A stretch of DNA of 64,000 nucleotides from Candidatus Gastranaerophilales bacterium. Its GTDB lineage: Bacteria; Cyanobacteriota; Vampirovibrionia; Gastranaerophilales; Gastranaerophilaceae. Under the pieces are notes generated by a model. That model worked only from the letters and a program-made list of their open reading frames with translations. It was not told the DNA's origin and ran no database searches. A program made the translations under genes and the position numbers. Positions 34,244 through 41,701 of this stretch are shown piece after piece. Position 1 is the first letter of the stretch, and the number at the start of each line of letters is the position of its first letter. The DNA lies in NCBI GenBank assembly GCA_944322785.1, contig CALUPW010000001.1:248001-312000 (forward strand), read 5' to 3'.

Positions 34244-34281
34244 ACGAGTTTAGAACCTGGCTACTTGAGAATGAGGCATAA
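34244..34281 (+). repeat. 38-bp direct repeat, right copy
   Basis: Begins ACGAGTTTAGAACCTGG and ends GGCATAA, in the same orientation as the copy at 33,134. It lies about 70 bases before the next gene. Confidence 0.75.
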
Positions 34282-34351
34282 TGTTTCTTATTAAGCAGCT
34301 AATATAAAAGAAATATTCATATTTTTGTTTATTTTATGGTATGCTAACGAC

Positions 34352-35311
34352 ATGAATGAGATTGTTATAAATTCAATTAATTCAAAATGCTATCAGCCTA
34401 ATATTGTAATTGCCATATTTCTTATCTTATATAAATCAGCAGAGATAATTTTTTATAAGAAACATTTAGAAAATTCAGAGGCTGAATTTACGGATTTTAT
34501 TGATAAACTTATTAATTCAGTAAAAGTAAACAAATACTTTAGTTATTCTGGAGATAAAGAATATTTGCATATAATATCAAAAAAAGAAAATGATATTAGT
34601 ATTACTTTATATATTGATAAGAATAAGTACCATGACTTAAACTATGAAAAAATAAGTTATATACAACAGTTTTCACTTTATTTTAAAAAATATCTAAGTT
34701 TATTAAAAACAGATGACCTTCATGATGAAATAAGAAACATGCCATCTTGGGAAACATTATCAACTAATTTTATAAATTCTATTGATAAAAGTTGCAATCC
34801 AAAAGATTATAAAATATTTGGGTTTGAACATATACAGGCAATAGCTTACTATATGGTTAATAATGCTTTAAAAGTTAAAAAAATTGAAATAGCCCCCAAC
34901 CCCCATAATAATAGTAACTTCTTGGAAGATGTTTCATGGAATATAAAAATAACACTTTCTTTAAAAATGTTTTTTAAATATTTCAATTATAACAATTCAA
35001 AATCATTAACCATAGAACAAGTAACTCCCCAAAGATATTCCCTAAAAGAACAAATAATAATTAATTTAGTACATGAATATATGAGAGAAGATGGCTGTAA
35101 AATACCTCTTGAAGATATACTAGAAAAAATAAATCCAGACTGGGATGAAAATACAAAAATATACAAAAATTATAAAAAATATGTAAGTAATCTTGTATCG
35201 AGATTAAATAAAAAATATCTGCATAATATGGGGCATAAGCTAATTCAAGGCAAGGATTCTCAAGGTTATTTCATTGCTTATAATTATAATGAGGAAATTG
35301 AGGAAATCTAA
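34352..35311 (+). CDS. Unrecognised protein with possible C-terminal winged helix
   Basis: 319 residues, very rich in Lys, Asn and Ile, with AT-rich codons. The N-terminal 30 residues are weakly hydrophobic. The last 90 or so (SLKEQIIINLVHEYMREDGC onward, ending QGKDSQGYFIAYN) look like a winged helix followed by a beta hairpin. The ATG at 34,352 follows TGG-TATGCT by exactly six bases, so it is predicted leaderless; a TTG nine codons upstream would precede that promoter. It follows the second 38-bp repeat and may form one unit with the HEPN gene. Function unknown. Confidence 0.6.
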   Translation: MNEIVINSINSKCYQPNIVIAIFLILYKSAEIIFYKKHLENSEAEFTDFIDKLINSVKVNKYFSYSGDKEYLHIISKKENDISITLYIDKNKYHDLNYEKISYIQQFSLYFKKYLSLLKTDDLHDEIRNMPSWETLSTNFINSIDKSCNPKDYKIFGFEHIQAIAYYMVNNALKVKKIEIAPNPHNNSNFLEDVSWNIKITLSLKMFFKYFNYNNSKSLTIEQVTPQRYSLKEQIIINLVHEYMREDGCKIPLEDILEKINPDWDENTKIYKNYKKYVSNLVSRLNKKYLHNMGHKLIQGKDSQGYFIAYNYNEEIEEI

Positions 35312-35561
35312 GGAATACGGTATGCTATATTTGTTTCATAATCAGAAAACAAAATAGCAAATAACGGGTATCCTTTTGCTACTATTCTGATTCGACATAC
35401 AAAAAACGTAAAAGTTTCAAAACACATGCAATACGTTAGTTTATTGAGTGAAAAGTGCTTTTACACAGGCTCTCGAGAAAGAAGCAACCGCTAAACAATG
35501 CTATCCATTAGCTTTTTAGATGGTTATTTTGTAATGAAAAAATCACAATAAAGGTAAAACA

Positions 35562-35711
35562 GTGAAAGTAGTAAAAACCCACAACTTCATAGAGATTACA
35601 AAGAAAGAATTTCAGCAATATCAGCCTGAACCGATTACAGATACACAGGCTATTGAAATTCAAAATAATCTCTTTGGTGTTGTGGAGCTTCTGCTTAAAT
35701 GGAGTACATAG
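35562..35711 (+). CDS. Small conserved-looking protein before replication module
   Basis: 49 residues from a GTG start with AAAGG upstream. The segment TQAIEIQNNLFGVVELLLKW shares spacing with TAEEIENNLKSFFIVLIEWF in the 46-residue protein at 55,435. Each stands before a replication-type gene group. An amphipathic or membrane-touching helix is likely at the end. The function is unknown; a copy-control or accessory role is a guess from position. Confidence 0.5.
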   Translation: MKVVKTHNFIEITKKEFQQYQPEPITDTQAIEIQNNLFGVVELLLKWST

Positions 35712-35843
35712 TAAATAAATTCGATGAGAGACCACACTAGTCTATATAATAGATGCACTCTACTACATTCACATACAGTTTCAACCAATACACCCATAAA
35801 AACACAATGGATTATATTCTTAAGTAAGAAAGGACAACAGAAG

Positions 35844-37244
35844 ATGCGACCGCTAATAAAAGAAGATAAGAGTAATGTAAAGCAATTATCATACTGTGTA
35901 AGTATTAAACGCTTGGAGACACTTATAACAGATTACTGTAATGAGAATACTATTGACAGTGAACCTTTAGTTGAAGCATTACATAACAGTATTGAGAACA
36001 TGTATAGTGATAAGTACCCGAACACTCTTATAGTCAATGAGAGACTATTAAATATACTTGAAAACAATCTGAATGAGATTGCTAAAGGATTAAAGTATAA
36101 GGTAACAGATGAAGAACAGCAGGAGAACTTTTACTGGTTTTTACTACAACATATATTAAGAGAAGTAGGGAGGTTTAAACACCATCAACTAAAAGAAACA
36201 GTCTGGAAACTGCTTAAGGTTAGACCCTATAAACATGTAGAGGGTAAATATGAAGTTGATGATGATAAGTCTGTAGATGCACCTAGTAATATACTATTTA
36301 ACTTTAATACGGATGCTTATCTGAGACATAATCTTGAAGAAACATTTGTTGAAGCCATTTCTTATTGTTATGCTATTGCTCACTTTATCTTGCTAAATAT
36401 CGTATTCAGCAGTGTAGAACCAGTATTAAGAAAAAATGATGTAATTGAATTTATACAGAATTTTTTCTTGAGTGTAGGATTACCAATGACAGAGCTGGGT
36501 ATTGAATGTAATTACACGTTAAATGGATTTTATTTTAGTGAGTTATATGCTGAATTATTACAACTAACAACAGACAAAAAGAACCTGTTGATTACAACTG
36601 ATGTAAATACTCCGAGTATAACATTCACCTACAGAAATGACAGTGTAAACTTTAATATTCCTGATTTTTATTATGATGAAGCTGTAACACCTACGCAAAG
36701 AGAGTATCAGAAGAGAACTGACAACAATGGTAAACATCCCATTTCTCTAAAAATATATGGCAGTGGTCGGAGTATGACAATATATCTGTCTGTGTATGGG
36801 GTTGGTAACTTAATGAACCTTATACCTGAAGGCTTTTCGGAATATGCTCATGCTCTGCTATATGCTGAACATAAATTATTTACCATTGCTGCAAAAGGCT
36901 TTTTTAAAATAATCAGACATACAGAAGAATTCAAGACGGAGTTTAGGTCGATAGAGCCTGACTATACAACAAGAGTGATTGCTTTCCTTATGGGTAAAAC
37001 TAATAGTATACAGAAAAGTATTATTATAAGCGAGTTATACAACCTTGATGATACTGAAATATCTGAAATACTTAATAATAATTTTAATAGAAATGCAACT
37101 AAACAAAAGGCTGAAATTCGGGCATTAATCACTGATACAAGAAATTATGTAAAGGAACATCCTGCAAAATCGAGATTATTAACCTTGTATAAATACTGGG
37201 ATTGGGCAGATTCAGTGAGAGTATCAGAAGGTAAAGTATTATGA
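35844..37244 (+). CDS. Unrecognised 466-residue protein, operon partner of Rep
   Basis: The start at 35,844 is chosen for AAAGGA upstream; a longer frame from 35,724 lacks one. Mostly helical ends surround a beta-rich middle (about 250-330, with SLKIYGSGRSMTIYLSVYG). No signal peptide or known motif. The stop overlaps the ATG of the Rep-like gene by four bases (ATGA), so the two are coupled and probably act together, for instance in replication or its control. Low-GC, islands-type codon use. Confidence 0.6.
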   Translation: MRPLIKEDKSNVKQLSYCVSIKRLETLITDYCNENTIDSEPLVEALHNSIENMYSDKYPNTLIVNERLLNILENNLNEIAKGLKYKVTDEEQQENFYWFLLQHILREVGRFKHHQLKETVWKLLKVRPYKHVEGKYEVDDDKSVDAPSNILFNFNTDAYLRHNLEETFVEAISYCYAIAHFILLNIVFSSVEPVLRKNDVIEFIQNFFLSVGLPMTELGIECNYTLNGFYFSELYAELLQLTTDKKNLLITTDVNTPSITFTYRNDSVNFNIPDFYYDEAVTPTQREYQKRTDNNGKHPISLKIYGSGRSMTIYLSVYGVGNLMNLIPEGFSEYAHALLYAEHKLFTIAAKGFFKIIRHTEEFKTEFRSIEPDYTTRVIAFLMGKTNSIQKSIIISELYNLDDTEISEILNNNFNRNATKQKAEIRALITDTRNYVKEHPAKSRLLTLYKYWDWADSVRVSEGKVL

Positions 37245-38518
37245 CTAATAAACCTGTTGTTACTGCAAAATCTCTGCTCTGTACCAAGGTGGATAAATTA
37301 CGCTTTTGTTGTGATAGGTTAAACATAGACCTTACCACTCTTGAAGATATTGAAGCCTCGGCAAAGGAACAATTTTATGGAGCTTTAAAGTTTACCAAAG
37401 GTAAGTTTTCATTCATCGAAATAACACCTACAAGACTGAAAAGGGAAAATGAACAGCAACATAATCTTCAAAGACCATGTCAATTACTGTTTAGTGAAGC
37501 ACTGAATAATACATTCTTATTAGAAACAGATGTTCAAAATCGTTTCTGGTGCAGCAATATTCATATCGCAATTGATGTTGTTGTGCCAAGACCGATTCAG
37601 AATTATATACATTTTTTAGGCGGTTTAAAATACAGGTTCCTAGTACCCAATACGCATTCAACAAGCCTTAATAATAAAAGTTTATACCTTGCACCTGCAA
37701 AAATCAAGAAAAGTGCAAAGAATTACACAGAAAGACACCTAATAAAGTTCTATGATAAAAGCCAGGAGTATATTGACAAACATAACACATCTATTGTTCA
37801 TCTAAATGAGTCACTGAGTGAGGATGAAATTAATATACTGGGTGAAGCCTATAACAGAAATGAACATACTGTTGACCTCAGCAGAATAAACCTTTTACGG
37901 ATTGAGGTTGAATTAAAAGGAGCAAAATTTTTAGAATCTCTTGCAAACCATTTCGAGGGAAACAGGTTTAATAACAGGCTGACATACAATAGAATAATAC
38001 AGACACTTGATAGAAACACATTTAAAAATATTATTGAGAATTATCTTATTGAGCACTTGAATAAGTACATATTTAGTCAGTTTACTGAAAATGTAACAGA
38101 GAATACTTCTGATTCTTATACAAAATTTGCTGCTGAATTTCTGACAAACTCAGGCAATATATATAAGTACAAAAATACTTTCAAAGAATTTTTACATATA
38201 GACAAGAATCTGGAGAGAAATTTTAGTAACCTTGTAACTAAAAGCAAACAATACGTAAGTCAAAATGCTTTGTTTAATGAGTTGAGAGAGGCAATAGAAT
38301 CCAGTCTGGAGTTCAATCGCTCATTATCAGAAGCACTCAATACAGAACCGGTACATGGTAACGAGTTACAGTATAATAACATCACCGGCATGAGAAAGGA
38401 AAAATGGTCGAATTTCTGCACAATGCTTAACGATGTTATAAGTCTCTGCAGGGCATACTGTAACAGTTTAAAGCAGATTCTGCTGATATACCCTGTACCA
38501 ATCTGGGACGACAGTTGA
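37241..38518 (+). CDS. Replication initiator-like protein (phage gene II/X type)
   Basis: 425 residues. The central part has the marks of rolling-circle initiators of the filamentous-phage gene II/X and related plasmid families: a strand-rich N-terminal region, LIKFYDKSQEYI (about 166), then LLRIEVELKGAKFLESLA (about 223), where a hydrophobic-R-x-E strand precedes a helix. Tyrosine nickase residues cannot be assigned without alignment. The C-terminal 150 residues are helical and specific. It is coupled to the gene before it and followed by two hairpins. Confidence 0.55.
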   Translation: MTNKPVVTAKSLLCTKVDKLRFCCDRLNIDLTTLEDIEASAKEQFYGALKFTKGKFSFIEITPTRLKRENEQQHNLQRPCQLLFSEALNNTFLLETDVQNRFWCSNIHIAIDVVVPRPIQNYIHFLGGLKYRFLVPNTHSTSLNNKSLYLAPAKIKKSAKNYTERHLIKFYDKSQEYIDKHNTSIVHLNESLSEDEINILGEAYNRNEHTVDLSRINLLRIEVELKGAKFLESLANHFEGNRFNNRLTYNRIIQTLDRNTFKNIIENYLIEHLNKYIFSQFTENVTENTSDSYTKFAAEFLTNSGNIYKYKNTFKEFLHIDKNLERNFSNLVTKSKQYVSQNALFNELREAIESSLEFNRSLSEALNTEPVHGNELQYNNITGMRKEKWSNFCTMLNDVISLCRAYCNSLKQILLIYPVPIWDDS

Positions 38519-38524
38519 TACTCA

Positions 38525-38581
38525 GACCTCAATAATAGAGGTCGCTTGTATAAAGAATTTTAATTCTTTACATTCTTTTTT
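38525..38581 (+). terminator. Two hairpins ending the Rep operon
   Basis: GACCTC/GAGGTC (38,525-38,530 and 38,538-38,543) is followed by TAAAGAATT/AATTCTTTA (38,551-38,559 and 38,562-38,570) and a T-rich tract to 38,581. The second palindrome could also be a protein-binding site. Confidence 0.6.
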
Positions 38582-38606
38582 GCACCGGCAGTTGGAGTAT
38601 GGTGCA
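38581..38606. repeat. TGCACC/GGTGCA inverted repeat before the recombinase gene
   Basis: TGCACC (38,581-38,586) and GGTGCA (38,601-38,606) are separated by 14 bases. The same hexamers recur after the gene, so this is a candidate recombinase-binding or crossover site. Confidence 0.5.
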
Positions 38607-38622
38607 GAAAGGAAGAGTTGGA

Positions 38623-39186
38623 ATGAAAAATTTAGTAGAACCAATTAAAAACAAAAAGGATATTGAGGCAGTAGAAAAGTTTCTGGAGTTACACAGCAAA
38701 CGTAATCGGCTTATCTTTGCTTTTGGAATTAATACAGGGTTAAGAGTATCGGATATATTAGGTTTGAACGTTGAGGATGTGAAGGACAAAAATTATGTTG
38801 AAATACGAGAAAAGAAAACTGGTAAGTATAAGAGATTTCCGTTAAATTCAAAATTAAAGGCTCTGATTAAAGATTACCTGAAAGAACGGGAAAATTTGTA
38901 TGTTATTGGAGATGAAACTCCTTTGTTTGTCGGAAAGAAACATCACAGGCTGCACAGGTCGCAGGTGTACAGATTTTTAAATGAAGCGTGCGAACAACTG
39001 GGGATTTCCGCTAATATAGGGACTCATTCAATGAGGAAGAGTTTTGGCTACCATTTTTATAAAAAGTTCAATGACGTTGCTCTGTTACAAAAAATTCTAA
39101 ACCATTCATCACCGGCAATTACTTTGAGGTACATCGGTATCGCTCAGGATGAAATAGATAACTCATACTATAACTTTGAACTCTAA
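38623..39186 (+). CDS. Small tyrosine recombinase (catalytic domain only)
   Basis: 187 residues from the ATG at 38,623 (GGAAGAG upstream). Phage-integrase catalytic fold with R41 in TGLRVSD, THSMR (H135-x2-R138), H161 in LNHSSP and nucleophile Y170 in RYIGI. There is almost no N-terminal core-binding domain, as in minimal XerA-like and plasmid recombinases. It could resolve, integrate or invert DNA at the TGCACC sites on both sides. It lies between the Rep module and the restriction-modification genes. Confidence 0.88.
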   Translation: MKNLVEPIKNKKDIEAVEKFLELHSKRNRLIFAFGINTGLRVSDILGLNVEDVKDKNYVEIREKKTGKYKRFPLNSKLKALIKDYLKERENLYVIGDETPLFVGKKHHRLHRSQVYRFLNEACEQLGISANIGTHSMRKSFGYHFYKKFNDVALLQKILNHSSPAITLRYIGIAQDEIDNSYYNFEL

Positions 39187-39382
39187 TGCACCAAAAATAT
39201 ATGCACCCTAATATTTAAACGAGTGCATATACTACCACAGTTTAATAGTAGTTTGAAAAGACAATTATGTCAATGGTGCATAAAATTAATGTTAAATAAT
39301 ATGACTGTTAAATTAAATTAATAATTTTTAAATATTTTCCAAAGGTATAGTCCGAGATAAATATTTGGGTGCATAAAATTAA
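39187..39382. repeat. Cluster of TGCACC/GGTGCA motifs and a 15-bp direct repeat
   Basis: TGCACC at 39,187 and 39,202, GTGCA at 39,223, and GGTGCATAAAATTAA at both 39,275 and 39,368 (93 bases apart). The tract is otherwise AT-rich and noncoding and contains the start region of the restriction-modification operon. It is likely a recombination site array, possibly also a promoter region. Confidence 0.6.
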
Positions 39383-39390
39383 GGAATTTT

Positions 39391-40050
39391 ATGGCACCGG
39401 TATTGGAAAAAGAAGTTCAGGTCAAAAGTGCGGAAAGGGTTAGAAATCACGGGGAAGTTTTAACTGCAAGGCGAGAAGTTGAAGCAATGCTTGACCTTGT
39501 CAAGAACGAATCTGAAAGAATCGACAGTCGGTTTTTAGAGCCTGCCTGCGGAACAGGCAACTTTCTTACAGCAATACTGGAAAGGAAACTTAAAACTGTT
39601 GCAGACAGATACAGGACAAAAGAAGCTGACTTTGAAATCCAGATGCTTTCCGCACTCGGGAGTATTTATGGAATTGACCTGTTAGAGGATAATATCAAAG
39701 AATCACAGGAGCGGATGTTTGAGATTGCCTGTGATTGTTATAAAAAATCTCTGAAAAAACTTCCCGATGAAACTTTTCAAAACATAATGAAATTTGTTCT
39801 CTCTAAAAATATTTTGCAGGGAGACAGCCTTAATGGGATTGATAAAATTATTTTCACCCAGTGGACGCTTATAGGGTACCAGATTAAACGTGAAGAGTAT
39901 TCTTTTGCCCAAATGAATCAACAGGCAGAGATTATGAATACTCCGCTTTTTGCGGCTTTGCAAAATGAAAAGGGAGAGGATGTATTTATTCCACAGCCTG
40001 TAAAAACGTATCCGGCGGTGTTCTATAGAAATTTACTGGAGGGCTGCTGA
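39391..40050 (+). CDS. Restriction-modification: small N6-adenine methylase-like subunit
   Basis: 219 residues. The opening RNHGEVLTARREVEAMLDLV is typical of N6-adenine methylases with an amino-terminal SAM domain. FLEPACGTGNFL (about 49-60) is an intact motif I. No NPPY catalytic motif is present; after ILQGDSL the chain diverges. It thus looks like a SAM-binding partner without its own catalytic loop. The stop and the next ATG share one base, so the subunit pair is coupled. AAGGA precedes the ATG. Confidence 0.8.
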   Translation: MAPVLEKEVQVKSAERVRNHGEVLTARREVEAMLDLVKNESERIDSRFLEPACGTGNFLTAILERKLKTVADRYRTKEADFEIQMLSALGSIYGIDLLEDNIKESQERMFEIACDCYKKSLKKLPDETFQNIMKFVLSKNILQGDSLNGIDKIIFTQWTLIGYQIKREEYSFAQMNQQAEIMNTPLFAALQNEKGEDVFIPQPVKTYPAVFYRNLLEGC

Positions 40051-41609
40051 TGAGTTTTCTGCAAGAGTTACATAAGCCTGATATTTTGGATTGTATTTCT
40101 CATTTATCTTCTGACGAAGTTTTTACACCACCTAGAGTGGTTAATGAAATGCTTGATACTCTTCCGCAGGAGTTATTCAAAAGCCCTGATACAAAGTTTT
40201 TGGACCCTTGCAGTAAATCGGGTGTTTTTTTAAGAGAAATTGCAAAAAGGTTAATTGATGGTCTTGCTGATAAAATCCCTGATTTAGAAAAGAGATTAGA
40301 CCACATATTTAAAAATCAGCTTTTCGGATTGGCTATAACAGAATTGACAGCATTACTTTCAAGACGGTCGGTTTACTGTTCAAAAGATGCAAGCGGAGAA
40401 TATTCCGTTGTACATTTTGACAATCCGGAAGGGAATATTGAATATAACAGAACCTATCATATATGGTTCAAAGATAAGTGTATGATGTGCGGAGCTTCAA
40501 AATCCGAGTATGACAGAGGGGAGGAGCTCGAAACACACGCCTACTCCTTTATTCATACCGACGAGCAGAGAAACTCCGCCTTGTTTAAGAGGTTAAAGGA
40601 GATGAAATTTGATGTCATAATCGGCAATCCGCCGTATCAGTTGAGTACGGGAGGGAGTGTTGAGGCTCAATCCCTACCGTTATACCAAAAATTTGTAGAA
40701 CAGGCAAAGAAATTAAACCCAAGATATATTACTATGATTATACCGTCAAGATGGATGAATGGAGGTTTTGGATTAGACAATTTTAGAAATGACATGCTGA
40801 ATGATAAAAGAATTAGAAAACTTCATGATTTTTTTGACGCAAATGAATGTTTTCAAGGAATATCATTGCCTGGAGGTGTATGTTACTTCTTATGGGATAG
40901 AGATAATCAAGGCATATGCGAAATTCACACACATAAAGATAATAAAGAAATAGTTGTTTCTAATAGATATTTATTAGAAGAAGGGCTAACATCTTTTATA
41001 AGATTTAGTGAAGCATTAAGTATTTTAAAAAAAGTAAAAAAATATCAAGAGCCTTCTTTTTCAGATATTGTAAGTCCAAGAGACCCCTTTGGACTCAATT
41101 ATTATGAAAATGGTAGTGAAAGAATGTTTAAGCTATTTCATAAAGAAAGACAAGAGGGGGACTGTGAAATTTATTACAATGGTTGGCAACGTGAGGGTAT
41201 CTGTTTTGCAAATAGAAGTAAAGTAACTACTCGATTAGATGCAATTGATTTATATAAAGTTTTTATATCTAAGGCAAATGGAGCTGCAAGTAATAAAATT
41301 CCATATAGCGTTTTATCAAAGCCTTTTATCGGTAAACCTAATACCATTTGTAACATGACTTATTTAATGATTGGACCATTTGAAAATAATATTGAAGCCG
41401 AAAATGTTCAAAAGTACATATGTACAAAATTTTGTCGATTTTTAGTAAGTCTAATGAAAAACACTCAAAATGCGCTTAAAAAAGTATATGAGTTAGTTCC
41501 CATGCAAGATTTCAACGAAGAATGGACGGATGAAAAACTTTATAAAAAATACGGGCTAACTCAGGAAGAAATTGATTTTATTGAGTCTATGATTAGACCA
41601 ATGGAGTAA
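40050..41609 (+). CDS. Eco57I-type N6-adenine DNA methylase
   Basis: 519 residues. The N-terminal SAM fold is EVFTPPRVVNEMLDTLP with variant motif I FLDPCSKSGVFLREI. Catalytic motif IV NPPY occurs at about residue 193 (FDVIIGNPPYQLS), followed by LNPRYITMIIPSRWM (motif of Eco57I-like enzymes). The C-terminal half is a target-recognition region. The CMMCG-type Cys pair near residue 148 may bind zinc. Works with the small methylase-like gene before it and the helicase-nuclease after it. Confidence 0.88.
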   Translation: MSFLQELHKPDILDCISHLSSDEVFTPPRVVNEMLDTLPQELFKSPDTKFLDPCSKSGVFLREIAKRLIDGLADKIPDLEKRLDHIFKNQLFGLAITELTALLSRRSVYCSKDASGEYSVVHFDNPEGNIEYNRTYHIWFKDKCMMCGASKSEYDRGEELETHAYSFIHTDEQRNSALFKRLKEMKFDVIIGNPPYQLSTGGSVEAQSLPLYQKFVEQAKKLNPRYITMIIPSRWMNGGFGLDNFRNDMLNDKRIRKLHDFFDANECFQGISLPGGVCYFLWDRDNQGICEIHTHKDNKEIVVSNRYLLEEGLTSFIRFSEALSILKKVKKYQEPSFSDIVSPRDPFGLNYYENGSERMFKLFHKERQEGDCEIYYNGWQREGICFANRSKVTTRLDAIDLYKVFISKANGAASNKIPYSVLSKPFIGKPNTICNMTYLMIGPFENNIEAENVQKYICTKFCRFLVSLMKNTQNALKKVYELVPMQDFNEEWTDEKLYKKYGLTQEEIDFIESMIRPME

Positions 41610-41616
41610 TAAAATA

Positions 41617-41680
41617 CGTCACCCTGAATTTAGTTCAGGGGCTATTATTTACAAAGATTCTGAAACAAGTTCAGAATGAC
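41617..41680. repeat. Palindromic intergenic repeat
   Basis: Two adjacent hairpins: CCCTGAA...TTCAGGG (41,622-41,640) and GATTCTGAA...TTCAGAATGAC (41,657-41,680). They are bordered by GTCA/TGAC ends. This form is common in dispersed palindromic repeats of many bacteria. No other full copy was noticed in this window. Confidence 0.65.
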
Positions 41681-41701
41681 AACAAAATATAAGGAAAATT
41701 T

